From assembly GCA_965367295.1 (NCBI GenBank), contig CBDUHN010000005.1:62001-126000 (forward strand): a stretch of DNA of 64,000 nucleotides. The letters run 5' to 3'. Made by a program: the position numbers and the translations under genes. This DNA comes from JAIVHA01 sp965367295. GTDB lineage: Bacteria > Pseudomonadota > Gammaproteobacteria > DSM-19610. Under the pieces are notes generated by a model, which saw only the letters and a list, made by a program, of their open reading frames with translations, made no database searches and was not told where the DNA came from. Positions 24,303 through 33,009 of this stretch are shown one piece after another. Position 1 is the first letter of the stretch. Each line of letters starts with the position of its first letter.

Positions 24303-25233
24303 ACTCGACAGCAAGCATCAGCGTGGTGCCGCCAAGGTCGCCCGCATCCCCGTCAAGATCGAGCCCACCGCCAAACCGGCCCGCAAGCCAAACTGGATCC
24401 GCGCCAAATCGCCCGCCAGCCCGGAAGTGGCGCGATTGAAAAAGGTGCTGCGCGACAATCGCCTGCATACCGTGTGCGAAGAGGCCTCCTGCCCCAACCT
24501 GGGTGAGTGTTTCGGTCACGGCACCGCCACCTTCATGATCATGGGCGACATCTGTACCCGGCGCTGTCCCTTCTGCGATGTATCCCACGGCCGCCCCGAC
24601 CCGCTCGATGCCGATGAACCGCGCAACCTGGCCCGCACCATCGGCGCCATGAGCCTGCGCTACGTGGTCATCACCTCGGTGGACCGCGATGATCTGCGCG
24701 ATGGCGGCGCGGGACACTTCGTCGACTGCATCCGCGCCGTGCGCGAGCAGACCCCCGCAACCCGCATCGAAATCCTGGTCCCGGATTTCCGCGGCCGCAT
24801 GGACCGCGCCCTGGAGATCATGGAGCAGGCGCCACCGGATGTGTTCAACCACAACCTGGAGACCGTGCCGCGGCTCTATAAGCAGGCACGCCCGGGTTCC
24901 GACTACCAGTGGTCACTGCAATTGCTGAAGGAATTCAAGACACGTCACCCGAACGTGCCGACCAAGTCCGGCCTCATGCTGGGCCTGGGGGAGACCCTGG
25001 AGGAAGTACAGCAGGTGATGCAGGACCTGCGTGCCCACCACTGCGAAATGCTCACCCTCGGCCAGTACCTGCAGCCCAGCGTACACCACCTGCCGGTGGA
25101 CCGTTTCGTGCATCCGGATGAGTTCGCCGAACTGGCGCGGATCGGGGAAGCAATGGGCTTCACCCATGTGGCCAGTGGCCCGATGGTGCGTTCGTCCTAC
25201 CATGCCGATGTGCAGGCCAGCGGAGTGTTGTAG
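24295..25233 (+). CDS. lipA: lipoyl synthase (radical SAM)
   Basis: A 312-residue radical SAM enzyme that inserts two sulfurs into protein-bound octanoate. Both clusters are visible: the auxiliary-cluster motif CEEASCPNLGEC (CX4CX5C) and the radical SAM motif CTRRCPFC (CX3CX2C), followed by the family-typical RYVVITSVDRDDLRDGGAGH. The C-terminal RSSYHAD supplies the Ser ligand of the auxiliary cluster. Length and order (ybeD-lipB-lipA) are standard. Two copies of the intergenic palindrome family lie between lipA and the convergent glycosyltransferase-like gene. Confidence 0.97.
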   Translation: MSELDSKHQRGAAKVARIPVKIEPTAKPARKPNWIRAKSPASPEVARLKKVLRDNRLHTVCEEASCPNLGECFGHGTATFMIMGDICTRRCPFCDVSHGRPDPLDADEPRNLARTIGAMSLRYVVITSVDRDDLRDGGAGHFVDCIRAVREQTPATRIEILVPDFRGRMDRALEIMEQAPPDVFNHNLETVPRLYKQARPGSDYQWSLQLLKEFKTRHPNVPTKSGLMLGLGETLEEVQQVMQDLRAHHCEMLTLGQYLQPSVHHLPVDRFVHPDEFAELARIGEAMGFTHVASGPMVRSSYHADVQASGVL

Positions 25234-25252
25234 GGCGGAATCCATTCCGACG
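25231..25252. repeat. intergenic palindrome family, copy 1 (divergent)
   Basis: CGGAATCCATTCCG core in TAGGGCGGAATCCATTCCGA, immediately at the lipA stop. It is the least similar member of the family. Confidence 0.55.
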
Positions 25253-25275
25253 ATTTCACCGCAACCACCCCTGGC

Positions 25276-25299
25276 CCCGAATCAATTCGGACCTACAGG
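25276..25299. repeat. intergenic palindrome family, copy 2
   Basis: The core CCGAATCAATTCGG is followed by ACCTACAGG. It supplies the stop codon of the convergent gene at 25293. Confidence 0.75.
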
Positions 25300-26363
25300 A
25301 ATTCAGCGATGATCCTGGCTGCCGCTTCGGCACCCGTCGCCACTGGAGGCGGGGGTGCGGGCAATGCCAGGCACTTCTCCAGCACCTCGGCAATATCACC
25401 CTGCGCAACCGCCTCCCGTGCCACCGGAGCGCACCGCCCATGGCGCTGCAGCCAATCCAGCAGATAGGCCTCCTCCGGCCACTCGGGGCGCGGTATATAG
25501 AGCATGGCCGTGCCGTTGCAGGCACACTCGGCCACGGTGCCATAGCCACACTTGCCCACCAGCGCATCCACGGACCGCAGCACATCGGTAAAACCATACG
25601 GCAGGTCACGCAGATGTGTCACGTCGGGGTGAGGCGCGGTGGTCACCGCGGCATGAATCCAGCGCACCCCGCTATCCCGTCGCCACTGTGTCACCGGAAA
25701 ATCCGTGGGCACCCCACCCGGCGCCAGTAGCACCAGTCGCTCCCACGGCATCACACCGAGCCGGGCCCGCAGTTCCTCGCGGACATCGCAACCCAGGCGC
25801 GCGATGGGGCCGACCTCCTGCCGGTTGGCCAGCCAGGGCATGGGCATGGCTGGCTGCGGACACAGAAACCGCTGTGCCGCGGCATAGGCGCCTTCCATCT
25901 GCATCAACACCTCCGCAGCCTCTGCGCGATCCGCAAAATAGTGGCGGTAGATATCCACCCAGTTCAGAGAGCACATGGCCAATGCCGGGATATCGAGCAC
26001 CCGGGCCGCCGCCAGTGGCAGATAGGGAACATCGGCCAGGACCAGATCGGGCGCGAGGGTTCGCAGGCGCTGCACTTCCCCTTGCAGACAGCGCTCCCAG
26101 TCCCTGTGCAGTTCCCGGTACTCGTCCGCACTCGCGGCAAGATCCATGTCGAGGGAGGAATGCATCCGCAGGCCAAAATCGGTGGCGTGCGCCTGGTAGG
26201 TGAAGGGGTGCTGAATCCGTTCGCGTAAAAAGGTCTCCGGCACCTGGCTCTGGATGGTCAGTCGCACCGCCTGCCGTTCCAGCAGGGCATTGAGGACCGG
26301 CGCCACCTGCGCGGCATGACCAAGACCATGGGGGGTAATACAGACCAGCAGATGTCGCGTCAT
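25293..26363 (-). CDS. GT-B-fold glycosyltransferase-like protein
   Basis: A 356-residue protein. The start MTRHLLVCITPHGLGHAAQV shows the Rossmann first strand and a G-x-GH loop typical of MurG/UDP-glycosyltransferase-like GT-B proteins. The second half has a nucleotide-sugar-site-like DALVGKCGYGTVAECACNG followed by LYIPRPEWPEEAYLLDWLQ. No signal peptide or membrane helix is seen. The acceptor and sugar are unknown. It begins 21 bases after the stop of the aspartoacylase-like gene on the same strand, so the two probably form an operon. Confidence 0.7.
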   Translation of the reverse strand: MTRHLLVCITPHGLGHAAQVAPVLNALLERQAVRLTIQSQVPETFLRERIQHPFTYQAHATDFGLRMHSSLDMDLAASADEYRELHRDWERCLQGEVQRLRTLAPDLVLADVPYLPLAAARVLDIPALAMCSLNWVDIYRHYFADRAEAAEVLMQMEGAYAAAQRFLCPQPAMPMPWLANRQEVGPIARLGCDVREELRARLGVMPWERLVLLAPGGVPTDFPVTQWRRDSGVRWIHAAVTTAPHPDVTHLRDLPYGFTDVLRSVDALVGKCGYGTVAECACNGTAMLYIPRPEWPEEAYLLDWLQRHGRCAPVAREAVAQGDIAEVLEKCLALPAPPPPVATGAEAAARIIAEFL

Positions 26364-26384
26364 GGTGTACCGGGAGCGTATTGG

Positions 26385-27428
26385 TCAGGAGGTCGCCACA
26401 CCTTCGCCCAGATGCTCAGCCAGCGGATACCGCTCCATGACATAGCCCAGGCAATCCTGGCGAATGACCCGTTCATCGAGGGTGAACATGGACGGCATGA
26501 GCGGGCGTGCGGTGCGGATCTCACCATCCGTGAAACGGAAAAACCGCGCGCCCACTTCGCGGCCCTGCTCATCCCAGGCCTCCAGCTGCACGGCATCCTG
26601 TTTCTGAATCCAGCCCAGGGTGGTGCCGGCCGGCAATTCGCGGAAATTAAGGTGATCGAGATCGGGCGAGAGGCGAATATCCTGTTCTGCTGGCTCAAAA
26701 CCGAAACTCATGGCATCGGGCACCTTGACCATCGCCACGGTATGAAACAGATCAAGATCATGTTCCGGAACCGGGTGCTCCGGCAGTTCGTTCAGGCGCA
26801 GGCAGGCATCCAGAAACCGCTCCGCATGCTCGGCACCGAACTCGTGACCGGACTTGCCGCATTCCACTGTAACCGCAGGGCAAAGTTCGGAAAAGGCCAT
26901 GGACTGCACGCCCCGTGGCCGCAGGAAATACACCACTGTACGGCTGAACAGGGTGGCCAGTTGCAGAAAACGGTGATCGATTCGATTGATGCAGGCGTAA
27001 TGTGGATTGAGGCCGGTATTGTTGTGCACATCCACACTCGCAAACACCTGGCGGGCGCGCATCTGCTCCACGATCTCCGCCATCATGGCCGCCTCCGGGC
27101 TGGCACCCGCCTCGGTGCCGGGCCAGACCCGGTTGAAATCCGGCTGCCCGTCAAGGCGGCGCTGTCCCAGGCGGGCGGCCTGCACATTGCCGATAAACCA
27201 GGACAGACTGCGCGGTAATTCCTTATCGGCATAACGGCGCAACAGGGCCTGTACTGCATGCACGCCGGATGGCTCATTGCCGTGTAGCAGTGTGGATACG
27301 AACAACGGCTCCGGCGTGCGCCCCGGAAGATGGATCAGGGTCGGCCCTCCCAGTACATCCGCCAACTCCTCCGCAGCCGTCTCCAGCAGCCCCTCCGGCA
27401 CCCCGCTCATCACCCGTAACATCGCCAT
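26385..27428 (-). CDS. succinylglutamate desuccinylase/aspartoacylase-like (M14) protein
   Basis: About 347 residues. The zinc carboxypeptidase-like core is visible: STLLHGNEPSGVHAVQALL gives the HxxE zinc pair, and FASVDVHNNTGLNPHYACI gives the second His. A catalytic Glu lies in AVTVECGKSGH. AstE/AspA-type enzymes remove acyl groups from N-acyl amino acids, but the substrate here is unknown. The start is uncertain: ATGs at 27428 and 27422 follow GGCGGGA, and the frame continues upstream without homology. It is followed by the GT-B gene. Confidence 0.75.
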   Translation of the reverse strand: MAMLRVMSGVPEGLLETAAEELADVLGGPTLIHLPGRTPEPLFVSTLLHGNEPSGVHAVQALLRRYADKELPRSLSWFIGNVQAARLGQRRLDGQPDFNRVWPGTEAGASPEAAMMAEIVEQMRARQVFASVDVHNNTGLNPHYACINRIDHRFLQLATLFSRTVVYFLRPRGVQSMAFSELCPAVTVECGKSGHEFGAEHAERFLDACLRLNELPEHPVPEHDLDLFHTVAMVKVPDAMSFGFEPAEQDIRLSPDLDHLNFRELPAGTTLGWIQKQDAVQLEAWDEQGREVGARFFRFTDGEIRTARPLMPSMFTLDERVIRQDCLGYVMERYPLAEHLGEGVATS

Positions 27429-27633
27429 TCCCGCCTGTTTATCCGTGCTCTCATGCTGTTTCCATCCTACCACCCCCTGCCACGGCACGGGAATGCACCC
27501 CGGCCGGCCCAGGGCCTGAACTCCCGCGAAAACACCTATATTCTCCAGGGTGAAATCCATCCCCCTGAGACTCAATTCTGGTTGGCCGCAGTCGCTATGT
27601 GATCAAACCCGCTTTCCTGCAAGGACCGTCACC

Positions 27634-29544
27634 ATGTTCCGTAATCTCAAAATCGGCACCCGAATTCCCCTCGCCTTCTCGGTCATCATTCTGCTCACCA
27701 TCGCCATACTGGTCTGGATCAGCCAAAACAACATTTCCTCGGTGATCAATGATGCCGAAAAACGTGAGTTGCGCAGTCATTACAGTGCGATGATGGGGAT
27801 CATCGACAGCCAGGGGCAGCTAGCCATGGGACTGGCGCAATTGATCGCCAGCCAGCCGCAGATCCAGGAGGCCTTCGCCAACGGCGACCGCGACCGCCTG
27901 TACAGCATGGTGAAAAACGCCTTCACCGACCTCAATGCGAAATACGGCATCAGGCAGTTCCAGTTTCACACCCCGCCGGCCATCTCCTTTCTGCGCGTGC
28001 ACAAACCCGGCAAGTTCGATGATGACCTGTCCGCTTTCCGCCATACCATTACCGCGGTGAACGAAAGCCGGCAACCGCTACAGGGTATCGAAAAAGGTGT
28101 GGCTGGACTTGGTATTCGCGGGGTAGCACCGATATTTTACCAGGGTCAGCATATCGGCTCGGTGGAATTCGGCCTCTCCCTGGGGGCTGAACTGCTGCAA
28201 CTATTCAAGGAACGGAATGGTATTGATGTGGCCATGTATGTACCGTCCGAAAACGGTTTCCGCAAATATGCCTCCACCTGGGAGGCCGACATGCTCACCA
28301 GCCCTGAACAGATGCACACCGCCATGCAGGGGGATGCACGGGTCTCCGCCGTGGACTACCAGGGCAAGCCCATCGCCGCCTACCTGGTGCCGGTATCCGA
28401 CTATGCCGGCAACCCCGTCGCCGTGGTGGAACTGGCCATGGATCGCAGCGCCTACCTGAAACAGGCGGCCGGTGCCCGCAACAACTTGCTGGCCGCGGCC
28501 GCAGCGGCATTCCTGCTTGGTCTGGTGTTGTTCTATTTCGTCAGCACCAGCATCGTCGCCCCGCTGCGTCGTGCCGTCCTGCGAATGGATGATATCGCCA
28601 GTGGTGGCGGTGATCTTACACAACGCCTGCGCGCCCTGGGCAATGATGAAGTAACCGAGATAGCGCGCGGCTTCAATCGCTTTGCCGATACCGTGCAAAA
28701 CCTGGTGCAACAGGTACAGGGCTCCACCACGCAGGTAGCCACTGCTGCGGAGGAATTGACCGCGATCACCGCCCAGACCAGCGATGGCGTGCAACGTCAG
28801 CGTTCCGAAATCGATCAGGTGGCCACGGCCATGACAGAAATGGCCGCCACCGTACAGGAGGTGGCGCGCAACGCCGCCAATGCCGCCACCGCCGCCAAGG
28901 AGGCCAACGGTGAAGCCGATGACGGCAAGCGCGTGGTGGATGCCACCATTGGCTCCATCAATCTGCTGGCCAGGGAGGTCACCCAGGCCGCCGACGTCAT
29001 CAACCATCTGGCGGCCGACAGCGAGGCCATCGGCAGGGTACTCGACGTGATTCGCGGCATCGCCGAACAGACCAACCTGCTGGCGCTCAATGCCGCCATC
29101 GAAGCGGCCCGTGCCGGCGAGCAGGGACGCGGCTTTGCCGTGGTGGCCGACGAGGTCCGCACCCTGGCCCAGCGCACCCAGGCCTCTACCCAGGAAATTC
29201 AGCAGATGATCGAGAAACTGCAGGGTGGCGCCCGCGATGCCGTAACCGTCATGGAAGCCGGCCGCGACCGCGCCAATGAAAGCGTGCGCCAGGCCGGCGA
29301 GGCCGGCAATTCCCTGCAGACCATCACCTATGCCGTGTCCGCCATCAGCGACATGAACATCCAGATTGCCAGTGCCGCCGAGGAACAGAGCGCGGTGGCC
29401 GAGGAGATCAATCGCAACATCGTCAACATCGGCGCCGTGGCCGATGAAACGGCTACCGGTTCCGAACACACGGCTGAGGCCAGCGCCGAGCTGGCGCGCC
29501 TGGGCACCGACCTGCAGTCGGTGGTAGGCAAATTCAAGGTATAG
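27634..29544 (+). CDS. methyl-accepting chemotaxis protein with Cache-type sensor
   Basis: A 636-residue chemoreceptor. It has TM1 (IPLAFSVIILLTIAILVWIS), a periplasmic ~270-residue Cache-like sensor (LNAKYGIRQFQFHTPPAIS, LRVHKPGKFDDDLSAFR, GIRGVAPIFYQGQHIGSVEF), and TM2 (LLAAAAAAFLLGLVLFYFV). A HAMP domain and the MA domain follow, with hairpin tip IAEQTNLLALNAAIEAARAG and GFAVVADEVRTLA. It senses an external ligand and controls the CheA kinase; the sensor subtype resembles dCache_3-like domains. The ATG at 27634 has AAGGA eight bases upstream. No che genes are nearby. Confidence 0.93.
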   Translation: MFRNLKIGTRIPLAFSVIILLTIAILVWISQNNISSVINDAEKRELRSHYSAMMGIIDSQGQLAMGLAQLIASQPQIQEAFANGDRDRLYSMVKNAFTDLNAKYGIRQFQFHTPPAISFLRVHKPGKFDDDLSAFRHTITAVNESRQPLQGIEKGVAGLGIRGVAPIFYQGQHIGSVEFGLSLGAELLQLFKERNGIDVAMYVPSENGFRKYASTWEADMLTSPEQMHTAMQGDARVSAVDYQGKPIAAYLVPVSDYAGNPVAVVELAMDRSAYLKQAAGARNNLLAAAAAAFLLGLVLFYFVSTSIVAPLRRAVLRMDDIASGGGDLTQRLRALGNDEVTEIARGFNRFADTVQNLVQQVQGSTTQVATAAEELTAITAQTSDGVQRQRSEIDQVATAMTEMAATVQEVARNAANAATAAKEANGEADDGKRVVDATIGSINLLAREVTQAADVINHLAADSEAIGRVLDVIRGIAEQTNLLALNAAIEAARAGEQGRGFAVVADEVRTLAQRTQASTQEIQQMIEKLQGGARDAVTVMEAGRDRANESVRQAGEAGNSLQTITYAVSAISDMNIQIASAAEEQSAVAEEINRNIVNIGAVADETATGSEHTAEASAELARLGTDLQSVVGKFKV

Positions 29545-29555
29545 CGCAAACGGGG

Positions 29556-29580
29556 GGCGGGGCCAGCCGGTGGTCCCGCC
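29556..29580. terminator. GC-rich stem between convergent genes
   Basis: GGCGGGGCC and GGTCCCGCC form a nine-base stem with one G-T pair and a seven-base loop, between the MCP (plus) and the GCS2 ligase (minus). There is no T-run, so an intrinsic terminator is only one reading. Confidence 0.35.
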
Positions 29581-29584
29581 TGAT

Positions 29585-31018
29585 TCAAATGTCCCATTCA
29601 TGCACCGGCAGGCCACTCTCCTGGCGCTGCCAGTAGGCCTCGGTCAGCGCCGCCATGTCGCGGCCATGACGGGCCACGAAGGCACGCTGCCAGGCGGCAC
29701 CGTTACAGGCGCTGCGCACCCGCTGATCGATTATGTCCAGGTAACGCTCACGTGCCCCCACATCGATCTCCAGCCGCTCCAGCCCTTCCCGCGCCAACGG
29801 CAACAGACGCTCCTGCAACAGATAACTCATCTGGTGTTTTTTACCGTCCAGCCACTTGATACGGGCATCCAGCCCATCCCGCGCGGCGGCATAGAAATTA
29901 TCGCGCGCCTCGGCAAAGGGCAGCTGCTCCTCCACCGCTTCCGCTTGATGAACCAGGCTGGTGATCAGGCCATAAAAGAACGCCATATTGGCCATTTCAT
30001 CCACCACTGTCGGCCCGCCGGGAACCACGCGATGCTCGATGCGCAGATGCGGTGTGCCATCCGCATCAAAACCGAGCAGGGGGCGGTTCCAGCGCCAGAT
30101 CGTGCCATTGTGCAGACGCAAATGCGGCAGGCTGGTGTCCTGTTCGTCAAACAGGATCGGCAGCAGCACCGGGAAGTGCTGCTCGTTTTCCACGAAACAT
30201 TCCAGCAATGAACGCCGCGCATACCCGGTACCGAAGCTCACCCGTCGCAACGGCCCCTGTGCCACACCGGCATAGCCCCCCACCGCCACCGATTGTTCGA
30301 ACAGGGGAATGCGCGTCTCATCCCAGAGATCACGCCCAAACAGGAAAGGGGAATTGGCGGACACGGCCACCATCGGTGCGGAGAGCAGAATAGCCGCATT
30401 GTAGCTACGCACCGCGAGCCTCGGGGCCACCTTGAGATGAATCTGAAACGAAGTGGTGGCCGATTCCAGCATCACGTTGCCGTGCCGGGTTTTGAGTTGT
30501 TCGCGGCCGTGGATATCCAGCTCCAGGGGGGCTCCCTTGCGCAGTTGCAACACCTGCTCGTTCAAGGCCCGGTAGCGTTTCATGGCCGACATATTCGCCA
30601 GGGTGAGGTCCGATTCCTGCACCGTGGGCAGAATGCCGATCATCAGCAGCCGCGCATCCAAGTCGGCGGCGGTATGCCTGCACGCCTGCCAGGTACTATT
30701 CAGTTCCTGCTCCATACGGGTGAAACAGTCACCGGTCAGCGTCTGCGGATGGGTGTTGAGCTCGACATTGAAACGGGACAGTTCCGGCACCACCAGCGGG
30801 TTGCCCAGACGTTCGAGAAATGCATCGTTAAGCGGTACCGGCCGGGCCTGCTCATCCACCAGCCATGCCTCCAGTTCGAAACCGGCCACCGGGGCATGCT
30901 GTGAAAAACGACTGGCCTCGAACCACCGTCCCAGCAAGTCCGTTTCCTGCTTCAGGCGCCGCTGAAACTCGACCATCTCCTGCGCCGTGAAAACGGTATG
31001 GCTGATCTCGTCCCCCAT
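29585..31018 (-). CDS. GCS2-family carboxylate-amine ligase
   Basis: A 477-residue protein of the glutamate-cysteine ligase family 2 (YbdK-like) ATP-dependent carboxylate-amine ligases. Visible segments are FELEAWLVDEQARPVPLND (metal and substrate Glu), FNVELNTHPQTL, TTSFQIHLKVAP and LRIEHRVVPGGPTVVDEMAN. Family members join amino acids to glutamate or related acids; only some are true GshA enzymes. Because a proteobacterial gshA is present at 12.6 kb, a different product is likely (inference). It follows murU by 40 bases on the same strand, suggesting co-transcription with amgK-murU. Confidence 0.8.
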   Translation of the reverse strand: MGDEISHTVFTAQEMVEFQRRLKQETDLLGRWFEASRFSQHAPVAGFELEAWLVDEQARPVPLNDAFLERLGNPLVVPELSRFNVELNTHPQTLTGDCFTRMEQELNSTWQACRHTAADLDARLLMIGILPTVQESDLTLANMSAMKRYRALNEQVLQLRKGAPLELDIHGREQLKTRHGNVMLESATTSFQIHLKVAPRLAVRSYNAAILLSAPMVAVSANSPFLFGRDLWDETRIPLFEQSVAVGGYAGVAQGPLRRVSFGTGYARRSLLECFVENEQHFPVLLPILFDEQDTSLPHLRLHNGTIWRWNRPLLGFDADGTPHLRIEHRVVPGGPTVVDEMANMAFFYGLITSLVHQAEAVEEQLPFAEARDNFYAAARDGLDARIKWLDGKKHQMSYLLQERLLPLAREGLERLEIDVGARERYLDIIDQRVRSACNGAAWQRAFVARHGRDMAALTEAYWQRQESGLPVHEWDI

Positions 31019-31058
31019 TCAGCGGTTCCCTGCCTGCAGGTTCATGGCGGTGTCCTCT

Positions 31059-31721
31059 TCACCGATCGACCCTGTCATTGAGCAGCTGCAGGCGTTCCGG
31101 TGTTCCGACATCGGACCAGGCTCCGGTATAGAGCTCGCCGCTGACCCGCCCCTGTGCCATGGCACTGCGCAGCAGCGGTGCCAGCGGGAAACGTCCGGGC
31201 TCGGAGCCTGCAAACAGCGCCGGCCGATAGAGCCCGACACCACTGAAGGTATAGCGTGGCTCCCCCTGTGCCTGCAGTTGGCCATCCAGCAGAGCGAAAT
31301 CCCCCGCCGGGTGTTGCTCCGGATTGGGCACCATCACCAGGTGAGCAAGATCGAAACGGCGCGCGCACAGCCCGGCAAGGGGAAAATCCGTCCACACATC
31401 GCCATTGATCACCAGGAACGGTTCCTCACCCAGCAGTGGCAGGGCCTGGAGGATACCGCCCCCGGTTTCCAGCGCGCCTTCCGGTTCCTGTGAATAGCGG
31501 ATCTGCACACCCCATTCGGAACCCGTACCCAGCCGCGCCTGTATCCGTTCACCCAGGTGGGCGAGATTGATGATCAGTTCGTGGATGCCGGCCGCACGCA
31601 GGGCCTCGATGTGATACTGGATAAGGGGTTTGCCGGCGATTTCCAGCAGTGGCTTGGGCGTGTGATCGGTGAGTGGCCGCATACGTTCACCGCGGCCGGC
31701 GGCCAGAATCATGGCTTTCAT
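31059..31721 (-). CDS. murU: N-acetylmuramate-1-phosphate uridylyltransferase
   Basis: A 220-residue nucleotidyltransferase with the GT-A-like pyrophosphorylase signature LAAGRGERMRPLTDHTPKPL and the metal-binding NGDVWTDFPL. Adjacent AmgK identifies it as MurU, which makes UDP-MurNAc from recycled MurNAc-1-phosphate in the peptidoglycan salvage route that bypasses MurA. The start at 31721 (MKAMILAAG) is chosen because the fold begins there; the frame extends 12 codons upstream. It is downstream of amgK and upstream of the GCS2 ligase. Confidence 0.9.
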   Translation of the reverse strand: MKAMILAAGRGERMRPLTDHTPKPLLEIAGKPLIQYHIEALRAAGIHELIINLAHLGERIQARLGTGSEWGVQIRYSQEPEGALETGGGILQALPLLGEEPFLVINGDVWTDFPLAGLCARRFDLAHLVMVPNPEQHPAGDFALLDGQLQAQGEPRYTFSGVGLYRPALFAGSEPGRFPLAPLLRSAMAQGRVSGELYTGAWSDVGTPERLQLLNDRVDR

Positions 31722-31797
31722 CGCGGCAGAGTACCTTGATGCATCCGGCACAGGCAAGGGCCTGGTGCACCGTCTGCGGTTCCCCGATCCTGTTCCA

Positions 31798-32853
31798 CTA
31801 CAGACGCGGCAACACCTGCTCCCGGATCAGTTCCCCAAGGGAACCCAGTTCCGCATCCCGCTCACTCACCTCGACGATATACCCGAGGGTGCGCGGGATA
31901 TCCGCCAGGTAACCGGGTTTGTGATCACGATGATTGAGGCGGGCGAAGATACCCGCTGCCTTCAGGTGGCGCTGCACCCCCATGCGATCGAACCAGCGCA
32001 GGAACTGCGCCTCGTCCACATCCATGCGCAAAATACCCGATTGCTGCGCCAGCTCCCGATACCCCAGCGCCCAGTTCTCGACCCGGGCCCTGGGCCACTG
32101 GATATAGCAGTCCCGCAGCAGCGATACCAGGTCATAGGTCACCGGCCCGACCACGGCGTCCTGGTAATCGATAATACCCGGGTTATTGGAAACGGTGACC
32201 ATGAGATTGCGGGCATGGTAATCGCGGTGCACGAACACCTGCGGCTGTTGCAGGGCATTGTCGGCCAGCAGGGCGAAGCCGGCATCAAGCCGCTGGCGCT
32301 GGTCATCCGTAAGCGCCAGCTCGAGATGGGTACCCAGCAACCAGTCCGGGAACAGCGCCATCTCGCGCAACAGCAGCGCACGGTCATAGGCCGGCAGACG
32401 GGCATCATTGGGGCCGCAGGCCTGCATCACCGCCAGAGCCGCCAGGGCATCGCCATAGAGGCGATCCACCGTCTGCTCATTCAGTGCTTCGAGATAGGCC
32501 TGCTGGCCGAGATCCCCGAGCAGCAGAAACCCCTTGCCGGTATCCATCTCGATCAGCTCCGGCACATGCAGCCCGAGATCAAACAGCATGCGCGTGACCA
32601 GGATGAAGGGGGCGCAATCCTCCCGTTCAGGCGGGGCATCCATCACGATGTAACTCTGCCCGTTGCGCACGATGCGGAAATAGCGCCGGAAGCTGGCGTC
32701 GGAAGAGGCGGGCTCCAGGGTGTAATCCGTGAAGCCCAGATCATTCTGCAGCCAATCCTGCAGGGCCTGTATGCGTTGTGGCACGTGTCGGGTACTCGCA
32801 GTGAGGAAGAGGATCGCCCCCGGGAAGCCGGCATGCCGCCGGGCACTCGTCAA
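31798..32853 (-). CDS. amgK: N-acetylmuramate/N-acetylglucosamine 1-kinase
   Basis: About 351 residues of aminoglycoside-phosphotransferase fold: YTLEPASSDASFRRYFRIV (nucleotide loop), VFVHRDYHARNLMVTV (catalytic HxDxxxxN) and GIIDYQDAVVGPVTYDLVSL (metal-binding Asp). It sits upstream of murU and divergent from lptD, the same arrangement as in Pseudomonas, which identifies it as AmgK. It phosphorylates MurNAc at the anomeric position for cell-wall recycling. The start is unresolved: TTG at 32853 is the longest option, and GTG at 32784 also keeps the whole domain. Neither has a strong ribosome-binding site. Confidence 0.88.
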   Translation of the reverse strand: MTSARRHAGFPGAILFLTASTRHVPQRIQALQDWLQNDLGFTDYTLEPASSDASFRRYFRIVRNGQSYIVMDAPPEREDCAPFILVTRMLFDLGLHVPELIEMDTGKGFLLLGDLGQQAYLEALNEQTVDRLYGDALAALAVMQACGPNDARLPAYDRALLLREMALFPDWLLGTHLELALTDDQRQRLDAGFALLADNALQQPQVFVHRDYHARNLMVTVSNNPGIIDYQDAVVGPVTYDLVSLLRDCYIQWPRARVENWALGYRELAQQSGILRMDVDEAQFLRWFDRMGVQRHLKAAGIFARLNHRDHKPGYLADIPRTLGYIVEVSERDAELGSLGELIREQVLPRL

Positions 32854-33009
32854 AAGCGATTGAATAGCAAGCCATTCTATGCGATTTTACGGAACGCTCG
32901 CCAGCACCGGTTTGGCGCCGGCACAACCAGAACAAAACCGCTTTCCCTGCTTGCACGGCTGCCAGCGCGCCGGTAGCAGGAGACGGAGCGCCCCGTTGAG
33001 AACTCATTT

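Noticed and set aside
29556..29580. Strong intrinsic terminator after the chemoreceptor
   Set aside because: A GC-rich stem is present but no T-run follows in either direction; kept only as a low-confidence terminator.
28201..29616. 471-codon frame opposite the chemoreceptor
   Set aside because: Shadow of the MCP repeats; the plus strand has a textbook MCP domain.
31798..32853. An aminoglycoside-resistance phosphotransferase
   Set aside because: The fold is shared, but adjacency to murU and position beside lptD identify it as AmgK of cell-wall recycling.
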